64,000 bases of DNA from assembly GCA_963556195.1 (NCBI GenBank), contig OY744531.1:52455700-52519699 (forward strand), in the 5' to 3' direction. Of this stretch, positions 36,691 through 47,414 are shown in pieces. Below the pieces are notes generated by a model. It saw nothing but the letters and a program-made list of their open reading frames with translations, was not told where the DNA came from and made no database searches. The translations under genes were made by a program, and so were the position numbers. Within the stretch, counting starts at the first letter, position 1. Each line of letters begins with the position of its first letter. The DNA is from Sepiola atlantica. Its lineage: Eukaryota; Mollusca; Cephalopoda; Sepiida; Sepiolidae.

Positions 36691-37253
36691 ATAAAGAAAA
36701 CGAATAGTTGCAGCAATCTGTATGTTACTTGTTTTTATTATTAATTTCCTACAATAACACATCCACATATATGTAAGTATTCAAAGATTCAAGAAACGTT
36801 TAAACTAAGATTCCGAAATGATAAAAATCCAGTAAACATAAATTTTACGAATATTTCCAGAAGAAATTTAATAAAGGTGTCGGCAGTAACTGAAGACGTA
36901 AAACGTGTTAAACGAAAAACATCTTCATTTTTCCCTCTTGTCAGAGAATAAAATTAGTATGGAAGGATTTGCTGGACATTTCCTTCCTTATTACTAACAT
37001 TAGTAACAATACAATTGAGACTTTAGATTGTTGTTGGTAGAAAATTGACTTCGTTTTCTCCATGTAAAATTATCTTCGTATTCGTCTGTGGTGCAGATTG
37101 ACTGAATATGATTTTCTAGAGTTTTTACCAGACATATTTATGAAAAATATTATAATTATTCTACTTGAAACATACGTAAAACTACCGTTCGTTTTAGGTT
37201 TTTCAATTCGAAACCTGATTTAAATGCTATTATAAATCTTTGAACACACATAC

Positions 37254-37319
<66 letters not shown>

Positions 37320-37757
37320 CCGTGGACGTTAGTGTGCGCGTATCTAAACACATATCGTGATTTATTTTTGTATTGTTTTGCTCGATTGTATTTGTTTTCG
37401 TTTTCTAATGATTCTTTTCAAGTACAAGCAACTTGACACCAACCCATCCAGATTCTTTTAGGATTGTTCTCTTGGGTATTAAAGAAGAAGTACAGAACGA
37501 ACACGTGTCAAGCTGATTTTCCGTTCGGAAGAATGGAACACTGGTTAGAATTCGGCAAATCACAAATGACAAATCAATAAAAACAGAAAATTGTGTTGAT
37601 CCTTAAACAGTCATTCCCCGCCATTTTGTTCTTTGTTGGTTTTCGCAACACTGCGCTTTCAGTAGCCGGAAAATTGATCTTAAACTGAAAGTGATGTCGA
37701 ATTATTCATCAGTAATTGTCTTCCGAACAGTACTTTGTAGGTACTGATGAAACAAGT

Positions 37758-37759
<2 letters not shown>
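36691..37759. other. Unassigned stretch with a (TA)n tract
   Basis: (TA)n lies at 37256-37316. No gene was recognised. Confidence 0.45.
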
Positions 37760-37830
<71 letters not shown>

Positions 37831-37836
37831 CGTGTG
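37760..37836. repeat. (TA)n(GT)n microsatellite abutting a Tc1 element
   Basis: About 49 bases of TA then about 28 of GT, running into the Tc1 end at 37838. Confidence 0.97.
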
Positions 37837-37837
37837 T

Positions 37838-39060
37838 GTTGAACAAAATAATGGAAATAATTTGAAACTAATAAAAAATAAATACGGTGTAGGACCCCCT
37901 TTTGCATCAAGAACTAATTGAATGCGACGTAGAATGTATTCATACAACGCTTGAATGCTTTCTAGAGAAATTGTTACCGTTTTTCAGTAAAAAATGTTTA
38001 AGTTCTTTTAATGGTGAGGGAGAGTAATGTCGGATTCTCACTTGTTATTTTAAAATACACCAAAATGTTCAATAATATTTAAATCTGGGAATTGTGGTTG
38101 CAAGGTTAGATGTCCTACTTCACTTGATTATTTTTCGTTCCATTTAGTTACAATTGTTGCCGTGTGGATGGGAGCTTTATCATCCTCAAATATGGCATTT
38201 CTATCTGGAAACAGTCTTCTTACTATAGGATTTACTTGGTCACTCAACATTTTAAAATAATCTTGAATATTGATTCTTCTATTCAGGGAAACTATAGAAC
38301 CAGCGGACCTCCAAAATATAGCCCCAGAAATCATTACAGATCAACCTCCATGTTTGACAGTTGGAAGAAGGCAGCCTTGATAATATGCTTCTTTCGACTG
38401 TTTCCAAACATACACACGGGCAGAGGTCGGTAATAGAGTAATGGATGATTCATCGGAGAAAGTGATATTCTTCCACTGCTCTGGGAATCAATTGTTGACG
38501 AATCTACACCAAAACAACGCTTTTCAACATTTGTGTTCGAAAGCAGTGGTCTTCTGATGGCAGCCCTCCCATGAAATTCAAGCTTGTCAAGCTTTCGACG
38601 AAAAGTTCTTGTTGTAACGAGATTATCCGAATTATTCTTAAGTTCTGTTGTAATTTCAGGTACCGTGGTTTTTGCTCTTTCTTTACAATCCTTACAAGGG
38701 TCTACGATCATTTTAAGACCGCTTCGGCGTTCTTCTAGAATTTTGAAGGATGTTTTATTTTATTTTCATAGGCTGCTATCACCTTCGAGACAGCAACTCT
38801 CAATGCAGTGAATGTCTAAGCCACTTCCGTTACAGTAGCACATACCATACGGTCACCAACAATAGGTCCTCTTTGGAAATCTGATAGATCTGTCATTTAT
38901 ATTTTTATTACTAATATGAATTATCTGAAATAAAAAATGAATTTACAACAATGATCATAAATAAAAGAAATTAACCCAACATTTTCTTAATGAATTTTAA
39001 TTTTTATAGGTGTTTTAAAATTGATCGAAAAAATCATAAGGGTGTCTATTATCTTGTTCA

Positions 39061-39062
<2 letters not shown>
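37838..39062 (-). mobile_element. Tc1-like element, about 1.2 kb
   Basis: The left end at 37838 reads TTGAACAAAATAATGGAAAT and the right end read back from 39062 is GTTGAACAAGATAATAGACA, a short matching terminal repeat. The element is bracketed by (GT)n on the left and (CT)n on the right, so no target duplication can be seen. It contains one transposase pseudogene on the minus strand. Length is normal for Tc1 elements. Confidence 0.8.
37870..38830 (-). pseudogene. Tc1-type DDE transposase, decayed
   Basis: From high to low coordinates on the minus strand: TTVPEITTELKNN and TTRTFRRKLDKLEFHGRAA (the second DNA-binding part and linker) in the open frame 38334-38711; a frameshift near 38460 after which the next frame gives SDESSITLLP with the first catalytic D; VMISGAIFWRSAGSIVSL at about 38290-38340; FEDDKAPIHTA with the second D at about 38165; then a diverged PDLN-type block with the third acidic residue near 38080. 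The C-terminal words YEYILRRIQLVLDAKGGPTP lie at 37885-37945. Several stops and shifts make it inactive. Confidence 0.85.

Positions 39063-39154
<92 letters not shown>
39063..39154. repeat. (CT)n(TA)n microsatellite
   Basis: About 43 bases of CT followed by about 48 of TA, directly after the Tc1 end. Confidence 0.97.
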
Positions 39155-39156
<2 letters not shown>

Positions 39157-39189
39157 AACGGTAGTCTTAAGGATAATGTATTATTATCA

Positions 39190-39220
<31 letters not shown>

Positions 39221-39723
39221 TGTATATATTAGTGAAATTAAAGCTGAATTATTTCTACATTTGATTATTGGGGAAGTGGGCATTTGATCAGTACCACTGG
39301 AGAGCCATGAATTTTATAACTGTCCTGTTTTTAAAATCTCCGAAACAGTTACATGGTAAACAGCTGATGATCCTTGTTTAATATTTCACGCTCAAGTAAA
39401 GGTCCTCTGTTTTTGTTTCACTGTTAGATACTTGAAGCCCCTTTTTTATTTTTGAATTTTCCAGCGGTAAGTCAGCTTATGCAAATGCTTCGTCTGCGAT
39501 ATCTTGGATTTAGTTAATATCCATGCGATTTTACACTGCATTTTCTTTTTTTTGTTTAAAATGACTCAAAGCTTCTTTAGACCATATATATATATATATA
39601 TATGCATCATATTAATGCTGAGTTAATCAACGTTTGTTTCCATAAGGTTTTTTCTTACGTACTTTAATTATGTATATATATATATGTATATATGTAAATA
39701 TATATATATATTGATTATGTATA
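39155..39723. other. Unassigned stretch
   Basis: Short ATT runs at about 39181-39222 and TA tracts at 39586-39603 and near 39672. No gene was recognised. Confidence 0.45.
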
Positions 39724-40108
39724 TACAGGGTGGGCCAAAATAAGGGTCCTATCTTTAAATTTGACTAACTTGAATTTGAATAACTTCCACAAAATAAAAG
39801 TTAAACTCACCAAACTTTATGTGTGTGTAGACTGACCCTTCCGAGATTTTTTGAAATAAACAAAACAAATTTTAGCCGAAAAACACTTCTTAAAACTTAC
39901 AAAAACTAAAGTATTTTTTACACTGTTTTGAGTTTTTTAAGCAAAAATAATGTTTTCTAAATGAGGGTACGTTCCTTAGGGCTAATACGGCTTATGCTTG
40001 CTTCGGAAGGGGTCCTTTACTTATTCTAAAAAATTTTTTTTTTTAAATCAATAAATAAAAAAGTTATGAATTTTTAAAAATAGGACCCTTATTTTTGCCC
40101 ACCCTGTA
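39724..40108 (-). mobile_element. Mariner-type MITE, copy 2
   Basis: A 385 bp copy, in opposite orientation, of the element at 8408-8795. The terminal inverted repeats (TACAGGGTGGGCCAAAATAA and its partner) are intact and next to TA. Identity across the two copies is very high by eye, with only scattered substitutions and small indels, so both insertions are recent compared with the coding relics around them. Confidence 0.9.
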
Positions 40109-40122
40109 TATATGTATATATG

Positions 40123-40127
<5 letters not shown>

Positions 40128-40193
<66 letters not shown>
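40128..40193. repeat. (TA)n microsatellite
   Basis: About 66 bases of TA between the MITE and the truncated 5' end of the PLE. Confidence 0.97.
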
Positions 40194-40196
<3 letters not shown>

Positions 40197-41244
40197 TGTC
40201 ACGCAACCACAACGGAAACACATTAGATAGATTTAGAAAAGAATTAACAAACACCTTCCATAATCTCGGCTTCAAAATCACCATTAAAACAAATTTAGAC
40301 CAAGTAAACTTCCTAGATACCACACTGACCTTAAAAACAATACACACAAACCTTTCCACAAACCCAATGAAACACTCCAATACATACACAAGGGATCCTG
40401 CCCCCCCACCATCTTTAAAAATTTAGTCAATAATATTAGCCAAAGAATTTCAAACCTCTCATCCAGTCCCGAAATTTTCAACCAAGCAGCACCATATTAC
40501 AACAAAGCGCTCCGCGACAGCGGGTTCAGAGAAGAGATATCATACACCCCCAACCGAGACCAACCACGGGGGACCCGCAATAGAAGGAGATCGGTGATCT
40601 GCTTTTCCCCACCCTATTCGACCAATACCAAAACAAAGGTAGGCCAACTTTTCCTCAAATTACTCGACAAACACTTCCCACCCACAAATGAATTACACAA
40701 ACTTTTTAACAGAAATTCTGTTAAGGTCAGCTATTCCACTGCCCCTTCAATAAGAAAAATTATCTCTGCAGAACCCAAAACAATTACAAACGCAGGCTGC
40801 TCATGCCAAGAAAAAAACAACTGCCCCCTGGAGGGAAATTGCAAAATCGATTCAATCATATATGAAGCAACCGTCACAGACCAGAATACCAGTAATGCAG
40901 AAAAATATATTGGGATGACGAAGGGAAACTTCAAACAAAGGCTATACACACACAGAAACTCCTTCAGATACAAAAACAAGGCTAATACGACACTCGTGAC
41001 CCGAATATGGCAGCTTAAAGAAGAAAATACACCCTTCACCATCAAATGGAAAATAATTGAGAGAAAATCATCCTTCTCTCCAGCCATAAACAGATGTCCT
41101 CTATGTGACGCTGAAAAATACCACATTTCAAAGGCCATCATCGATCCGAATACAGCCTGTTTAAATATTCGCGATGAAATATTTAGGGGGTGTATCCACA
41201 AGAGACAAGCATTACTTAAAAACTGGTCTGACCGATTCACATAA
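40194..41244 (+). pseudogene. Penelope-like element: RT C-terminus and GIY-YIG endonuclease
   Basis: The best preserved coding stretch in the window. The 5' part at 40200-40335 gives RFRKELTNTFHNLGFKITIK and QVNFLDTTLTL, the end of the RT/thumb. A one-base shift at about 40335 leads into a frame open to 41244. That frame has NISQRISNLSSSPEIFNQAA, a cysteine array (AGCSCQEKNNCPLEGNC at about residues 68-84 of the 216-codon open part), then YEATV, EKYIGMTKGNFKQRLYTHRN (the YIG half with its arginine), NTTLVTRIWQLKEE, CPLCDAEKYHI and a terminal basic segment. The C-x-C-x5-CPL...C array resembles the zinc-finger-like motif next to the endonuclease in some PLE groups. No start codon is needed because it is 5' truncated at the TA tract. 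Confidence 0.88.
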
Positions 41245-41760
41245 TGTCTAACTACCCCCTCTACTAATATAAACACAATAAAAACGAACAAACACCTCAT
41301 CAACCTATATCCACATAAATTTCAAGAGCAAAAACTTCGACCTTCACAAAAATACAAAAATGCAAAAATATTTAATTTATTTATCAGCCACTAGATTAAT
41401 CTACAAATCAATCTTAACAAACTCAAACATTTCATATTTCCAACTAAGTTACCTCCCTTAGATCCGAATTTCTTCATTAAAATCACTCCAATCTGGGTAA
41501 AAGATTTTTAACACGTTAACGGTTTTTCCTTTTAGTAAATCACCGCCGCTACGGCCATGGGCAGTGTGCGATATCGGCAACGACACTCGTGCGCGTCCAG
41601 GCTATGCTACCGTTACCTTTTTTTCACCTTGCAGATGTGAGAAGTTTTGAGCACAGTAGAGGGGGCATCATCCTTGTAACAGCCTTGTCAATGTCTTAAA
41701 TGTATTTGTTCTAGTTCATGTTGTCTGCGACTTTTAGGTCGATAAGTTTTAATAATGGAA
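41245..41760. other. PLE 3' flank and unassigned DNA
   Basis: Probably PLE untranslated sequence to about 41525, then unassigned. I looked for a hammerhead core here and found none. Confidence 0.4.
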
Positions 41761-41849
41761 TCTCTAGTAGAGTGCTGTTAGCCATTGGCATCGGTCGTTT
41801 TAAGGTTTCTTATAATTATTATAGCAACGGAGTTTTGTCTTAATAGCAG

Positions 41850-42400
41850 TAAATATTACCATCCATTTACTGTGGATTTCGGCGAGGGAAGGTCCCAGTT
41901 CAGCAGAGATTTGGGAGTGAGTGAGAGACAGTTCTTTGTTAAGTCTAAGGTTGAGTTAAAGGCTGATCGTTAGGCAAGCAGTTTAGCATTCTCAGTCGCC
42001 GTGTAAGCGACATCATGATCGTTGGATAACGGGGGAGTCGTTGATTGCCTAGTATTCACTACGCTATTATAAATTTTCCAAAAATCGTGAGTTCCTAATT
42101 GATGTGATCCGATGTATTTTCTGGTCATCTCGGTATACCTACTCTTAGCTGCGGCTATTAAACTTGTACAATAATTTATTGATGGTATACTGTACATTTT
42201 TTTCGATTTGTATTTGACTGACGGCGGTTGAATCAGTGAAATGCTTGCTACATGTTGTAATGTTAATATAAAGCACATCAGGCATGATCATCTGATTCTA
42301 TACTATGTTCTCTAGTCAATAAGAGGGTGTTACGAATATAGACCTCGAATCCGTGCATATGTGTGTCTGTGTCCTTACGGCAGACTTGGATGCCAAAGGG
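41850..42400 (-). pseudogene. CR1/Jockey-like LINE fragment (endonuclease-RT junction)
   Basis: On the minus strand 42310-42370 reads SRSIFVTPSY, then after breaks SDDH-P-MCFILTLQHVAS, matching the end of the LINE endonuclease domain. The open frame 41970-42278 continues with LIAAAKSRYTEMTRKYIG, HQLGTHDFWKIYNSVV and STTPPLSNDHDVAYTATENA, the linker ahead of RT in these elements. Below 41970 the RT start is unreadable. The upstream endonuclease and the RT core are missing. Confidence 0.75.
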
Positions 42401-42494
42401 ATTATAGGATATTGGGACGAAGTATCAAATCATACCAATTGTTTCATTGAAAAAAGGTGTATTGATAAACTGTTTCCAGCAAATCAAAACATTG

Positions 42495-42550
42495 TATGGA
42501 ACATGCTGATGACAGCTATGAGCAGAAACACATGTCCATAGATTACTTTG
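42495..42550 (+). ncRNA. Hammerhead ribozyme-like motif, family 2, copy 1
   Basis: CTGATGA at 42506-42512, a short helix II region (GC-UATGA-GC), GAAA at 42525-42528, a mini helix III (ACA-CA-TGT) and the cleavage triplet GTC at 42534-42536. CATG before the core can pair with CATA after the cleavage site. The 10.1/11.1 closing pair of helix II is not canonical. The same arrangement recurs at 42633 and 42988. Activity is uncertain. Confidence 0.5.
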
Positions 42551-42624
42551 ATGTACGTATAAAATTAATAATATATATATATTTAATTGTAAATATTTGT
42601 TTTTATCTACATACGTATACGTTT

Positions 42625-42700
42625 GACTCTTGCTGATGACGGCAGTGAGCCAGTATTACGTGTACATGGATTACTTTTATGTACGTATAAAATTAATATA
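42625..42700 (+). ncRNA. Hammerhead ribozyme-like motif, family 2, copy 2 (degenerate)
   Basis: CTGATGA at 42633-42639 and GGC-AGTGA-GCC for helix II, but the GAAA box is replaced by GTAT, which should abolish activity. Just upstream on the other strand (42605-42624) lies the 3' half of the family 1 ribozyme (TCTACATACGTATACGT on plus), so two ribozyme repeats meet head to head. Confidence 0.45.
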
Positions 42701-42929
42701 TATATATATATATTAACAAGAACTACGTCTTATAAAGTAAAGGGCGACTAATAATGCACTCTTCTGCATTAATCTGTATCACTTAGGAAGTGAACAATAA
42801 TAATACAAGTAAGCAAAGTAACAAACGCTACCGTCACCAATAAAAACAATTATATGAGAATACATTTAAAATATTTAGGTGATAAAAATCGTACATATGT
42901 CAATGCAATGGCGTCATAGCCTGGGGGTA

Positions 42930-43035
42930 AAACGCCAGACTTTTGACATCAACGTAGGAGGTTCGATCTTTTTCTAAGTTAGTCATATTGATGACGACTG
43001 TGAGCCAGAAACATGTGTCCATGGAGTACTTATAT
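42930..43035 (+). repeat. tRNA-like short repeat with downstream hammerhead motif, family 2
   Basis: The head at 42935-42975 has TAGCCTGGGGG (fits the Pol III A box) and GGTTCGATC (B box) with tRNA-like spacing. About 20 bases later comes TTGATGA (42988-42994, first core base changed from C), helix II around GTGAGCC, GAAA at 43008-43011, mini helix III ACA-TG-TGT and GTC at 43017-43019. The unit therefore joins a Pol III promoter to a hammerhead-like body. The ending runs into a TA tract. Confidence 0.55.
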
Positions 43036-43067
43036 TCGTAAAAAATTAATATATATATATTTGTTTT

Positions 43068-43215
43068 TTATCTACATACGTATACGTTGTATCCTTACAA
43101 GAATCGTCAGTGTACAGCAGAATTAAACACACTGGTCGCCGGACTCGAACCCTGGAACACGAGTTAAGCTTCAAACGCAAATTCCTCTATCTTAGCCATA
43201 CACCCGTTGTCAACA
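43068..43215 (-). repeat. tRNA-like repeat with decayed hammerhead, family 1 copy 1
   Basis: Minus strand. The head has TGGCTAAGATAG and a perfect B box GGTTCGAGTCC (plus strand GGACTCGAACC at about 43141-43151). The body has CTGACGA (43104-43110 on plus as TCGTCAG) and the helix III palindrome ACGTATACGT, but GAAA is changed to ACAA and helix I has a mismatch, so the ribozyme is expected to be dead. Compare the intact version at 43386-43431. Confidence 0.6.
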
Positions 43216-43385
43216 ACCCAGTAAATAAGCGAGAGATACATTTTATTTAAAGGCAGATGTTGTAAACTGTTCGACTATTGAAAGCAACATGGCATTGACG
43301 CCACGATGACAGCTGTGTTTATACTACTCACTGCAAACCCCAGCCAAAATTTGGGGGTGACAAATAATTGTAAATATTTGTTTTA

Positions 43386-43431
43386 TCTACATACGTATAC
43401 GTTTCATCCTTACGGAAATCGTCAGTGTAGA
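43386..43431 (-). ncRNA. Type I hammerhead ribozyme, family 1, apparently intact
   Basis: Minus-strand sequence in order: TCTACA (helix I 5' strand), CTGACGA core (43425-43419), helix II with TCC-GTAA-GGA (GNRA-type loop), GAAA (43405-43402), helix III ACGT-AT-ACGT, cleavage nucleotide A (43392), then TGTAGA (43391-43386), which pairs perfectly with TCTACA over 6 bp. Every core position of the consensus CUGANGA...GAAA...UH is met; the only irregularity is a U-U pair at the base of helix II, shared with the PLE-linked copies at 48.9 and 50.7 kb. Predicted self-cleavage lies between 43392 and 43391. Confidence 0.8.
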
Positions 43432-43437
43432 GAGAAA

Positions 43438-43514
43438 TTATTCACACCGGTCGAAGGACTCGTATCCCGGAACACGAGTTATGTTTTACACTACACTTCC
43501 AACGCCTTAGCCAC

Positions 43515-43517
<3 letters not shown>
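43438..43517 (-). promoter_or_regulatory. tRNA-like head (A and B boxes) upstream of the hammerhead
   Basis: Read on the minus strand the head starts GGGTGGCTAAGGCGTTGG, an A box of tRNA type with a small insertion, and continues to CCGGGATACGAGTCC, a B box with changes from GGTTCGAGTCC. The sister copy (43115-43215) has the perfect B box. The ribozyme begins about 15 bases further on. This suggests internal Pol III transcription of the unit. A (TA)n tract begins immediately upstream at 43518. Confidence 0.65.

Positions 43518-43574
<57 letters not shown>
43518..43574. repeat. (TA)n microsatellite
   Basis: About 57 bases of TA adjoining the start of the tRNA-like repeat. Confidence 0.97.
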
Positions 43575-43578
<4 letters not shown>

Positions 43579-44284
43579 AAACAATAGAAATATTTCAGTG
43601 ACTATGTTTTTGTTCTTCAAATCAATCATCGCGAGGAAGTCTTGAAATAAACAGGAAACGTCGATTAATACATAAGTAGTTTCGTTTTTTTTTCTTTTTT
43701 TCATTTTCCATTACGTTGGAATATTATCTCCATTTTTTTTTATCATATATACATAAATGTGTGGGCCCATAGGCAGTTACCTATATAACAATATTAACTT
43801 CACAATGTGTTCGCATTTATATCCACATTTGTGCAAACACTTTTTTACTCGGGATAAACATGATGTTTTCAAGAGAAAATACGACCATACAACACTTTTA
43901 TACACCCGTTTCCTGAGACAGTTATCATAATCAGTTACCCGATTTACATTTCGCATGTTTGCATTGTTCTACTGCAGATGTTTCATGTTCGGTTGGACTT
44001 GTTCCTCTGCAACTATTGGGGTCGGTCACAGATGCTACCCCTTCTTTTAAACGAATGAAACGTGTGCTCACAGTTCTTCCAAGTGTAATTCCTTGCCCAT
44101 TCAGGTACTTATTATTAAATATACTTGCAACTGCACATTAAATGGCGTCGTCGTTTGTATGCTCGATCACAAGTTCTATAATTGTTTCCTTTTTTTCAAA
44201 GGTGGCACCGATAAAGTTCGAGTGACTTTAATTACAGACACGGACAAATATTGAAGGCTCGTTATTATTTATGCACTTTTATAG
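43575..44284. other. Unassigned stretch
   Basis: No gene was recognised. The 60-codon frame at 43959-44141 has no domain. Confidence 0.4.
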
Positions 44285-44570
44285 GTAAAATGTTAGTCTC
44301 GGACAACTGTAGATTTTTTTGTTTCACAGAAATCGCTCCAAACAAAGCATGGAGTCACTTGATGTAAGGAGCTACAAAAATATTACTTCAAGTTCAACCA
44401 TAAGTGTTATATGGATAGATTTCGACCTAGAAAACTGTAATTCTTCCTCCACTTGTCAAAAACATCGCTCATAGAATTTGAGAGATGCAGAACAAAATAA
44501 GAGAAAAGTGTTAGATGCAGATTTTTTTGGTGCGATAGAAACTTTAAGACTTGTCAGCTCCAAAGCGTCA
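44285..44570 (-). repeat. Interspersed repeat A, copy 3
   Basis: Reverse-orientation copy of 16735-16985; see that entry for shared blocks. It extends slightly further on both sides. Class unknown. Confidence 0.7.
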
Positions 44571-45616
44571 CAGATTATTGTTTAATTGTTCCCAAATCAA
44601 ATAAAATGGGAAACATTTGTCTCCGGGTTCTCCCCTGGATCGGGTTATTGGATTGGGTTGGATTAATAATGTCACGTTAAATTCTTTTCGAGCGAGATGT
44701 ATATCTGCAGTGAAATAGAAAGTCAAATATCACGATGTGTCAAAATAGAGACAACAATCTTATATTTCAACTAGCACAGCCACTTGCAACACCCCTCATA
44801 CTGATATTGAATTCCAACCAAAAACATCGGGTGTGCTTCTATAAGCAAATACATTTACTTTTTGTAAGAAGCAACATTAAGAAAAAACATGTCTATTTTA
44901 TGAATAGGGTATTTTATGCCGAAAATAAAAATTTAGGCTACTTTCTGACGCCTTGACATTTGCAGATAAAATAGAGGACTTCCCGACGCCAACGTCCTTT
45001 TTCCGGCCTTTATCCACTGGACAGCTGCGCAAGGCCATTCTCCAGTAGACAATAAATTTTAGTCATGTAATAGATCCACTATTTTCACTAGGATACAGTA
45101 ATGTATATTATTTAATGTATTTGTATGGGAACATTTATTCCAGCTTACTTTCTTATAGACATAGTCAGGTACAGCACCAGAAAATAACCTACTCATAGAT
45201 CAAGATAACGCCGTCTCGACAAAGTTAAAAATATAAACTGATCAAAACAAAGAAGCTACAAAATATAGAAAGAAATGCTCTCAGAATAAACTTCCTAAAG
45301 AACAATTTTGTCCCTTTTTTATTAATAAATAACCACTTATCAAGGTCCGGGGGCCACTCTAGGATAAGGGTTAAAGAGATCGTCAGTTGGACAATGATCG
45401 CCTCCACGAGATGACCGGAAACGATGGGTGAGATGGGCAGAGGATTACTTAAAAGTTTTGATTATCCTAGAGGATGGCTCAACAAGTGTTTGGTCACATT
45501 AGACTTAAAGACGGCCATGTTGTAGTCGGTTGGGAAGCAGACTTGTGATATCTTGTTCCCCAGATGGGTTGATCTAGAAAGGAAGCTTTGTTCATGGGAG
45601 TTTCGTTTTGATTTGG

Positions 45617-45672
<56 letters not shown>

Positions 45673-46539
45673 AAAGTTAATTACTGTGGTTGTCGCAAGA
45701 CAAATTACTAAGAAAACTCCAAAGTTCCTCAATCTAGCAAATCAATTCCTCAATTTCTATTTTCTCACCAAACAATCGAAACATAACAGTTGGTTTCGTA
45801 TATATTTATGTTGCACGACTCTTTTCATATAAATATGTGACGTGTTTACCTTGTTCAGAGGCTGCCGACTGAACCGACTAATCAATCAAGTTTTAAAATG
45901 AATTGCGTCAACACAGAAGTTGTGCGGATGTTTTAAACCAAGTATGGGCGCAAAACTATTGATACATAAACTAGTCCGACGGATGTCGTTACCGTCGCAT
46001 ATGTGTGTCGGTCTGTTTCTCTTTTGGCCACGTATACGCGTCCAAGCTACTCGACAGATTGCAGCAAATTCGACATATTCTATACAATGGTATGAATGTA
46101 ATTATTACTAATAATACTTCTACCACTACTATTGGAAGAAATGCAACCTTAAATGCTCCTAAACTTCTCGACGGAATGCTATTACATTTAGCCTTCAGCA
46201 CCGTTGACATGTTCAATATGTCATAGAGTGATTAAAATCATACCATTGCCTCGATACTGCTATTGTTACTACTAATACACATACTACTACTATTTCTATA
46301 ACCTACTACAAACGATAAACAGGGAGAGCCTCCAAAATTGTTTAAAATAATTTCACTTAATTTAGTATAAAGATCCATTAGGATGACGGGTGTGTGAAAG
46401 AGGAAACATTAACATGTTGCTATTATTACGAACAAGAAGACATAAGTCGGTGCTGAGAAAGAAAAGTCCCCGCCTTACTAAGTAAAGATGGGCAAGTAAC
46501 TATTCTAGGCCATACTTTTCATATTGCATCAAGTATTCC
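44571..46539. other. Unassigned stretch with a (GA)n tract
   Basis: (GA)n lies at 45618-45668. No gene was recognised. Open frames of 60-75 codons (44735-44956, 45989-46226 and others) lack motifs. 45360-45610 has a faint LINE-tail look, but I could not support it. Confidence 0.4.
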
Positions 46540-47080
46540 CGAAATTTTGCAATGGAAACATTGATAACTAAAAAATATATTCATCGGATCAGGCTAAAAT
46601 TATGCATGATGGTTGCCGTTATCAAGGAACATACGATTTAATCTTCAAATTTGGAAAAATAAAAAGTAAAAATGTCGTCAAAATATTTCAACTATAAACT
46701 AATTTCCAAGGTCAAGATTAAAAGTCAATGCCAAGGACATATAAGACGCGGTACTAAACTCACCACAGTATGGACCAAGTAGCGAGTCTTTGCGTTGAAT
46801 AGAACTGAAGTTATCGCCAAAAATGTGACTTCATCTTTTTTCTGTTACTTTGACAATTTCCTTAGATATCCTGTAATTAAATCAGTTCCAAGCAAGACGA
46901 TGGCCGATATTTTGCTAAGTTTGGTGACGATTGGTCAAGCGATGTGAACGCTACGTTATGTACAAAGAAACAAACATGGTAACCGACCAACAAACAAACT
47001 CGATCGAAAAAATACTTTTTTTTGCCGGAGATAATGATAATTATTATGAACAATTATGGCTCCACAAATATTGATTAGAT
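46540..47080 (+). repeat. Non-LTR-like repeat tail
   Basis: Ends with TAAGTTTGGTGACGATTGGT, CAAGCGATGTGAACGCTACG and an ACAAAGAAACAAACATGG run, then TTTGCCGGAGATAATGATAA. This resembles the 3' tails of invertebrate non-LTR elements and their derivatives. No coding sequence and no second copy in the window apart from the loosely similar tail at 33945. Confidence 0.4.
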
Positions 47081-47362
47081 TTGCGCCAAATTTGAACTAA
47101 AACGGCATTAATGAAAAAACGGTTACTATGAAAAATGTTTTATTTAGTTCTTATATCGTATCGAAATACAGAAATGCAAATGTAAATAAAAACAGGACTA
47201 TTTAATCATCGGGATTGTATAACATTCCTATATTAAATAATTAATCGCCTCTTTAATTTAAATATCTGAAGAAAATAGTTTTATAAATAACTTCATATGA
47301 AATAAAGAATCGTTGTTCACATAAAACGATGGCACGTGTACTCTAAGATAACACAGCTCTAT

Positions 47363-47412
<50 letters not shown>

Positions 47413-47414
47413 GT

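Noticed and set aside
37744..37760. CTGATGAAACAAGTC as a hammerhead
   Set aside because: It has the first box and a GTC, but no helix II or GAAA box spacing that would form the three-way junction.
40731..41303. 190-codon minus-strand frame
   Set aside because: It is antisense to the PLE endonuclease reading at 40594-41244, which has clear family motifs; the minus frame is a shadow.
42820..42845. ACAAACGCTACCGTC as a family 3 hammerhead half
   Set aside because: No CTGANGA box upstream within range and no helix I partner.
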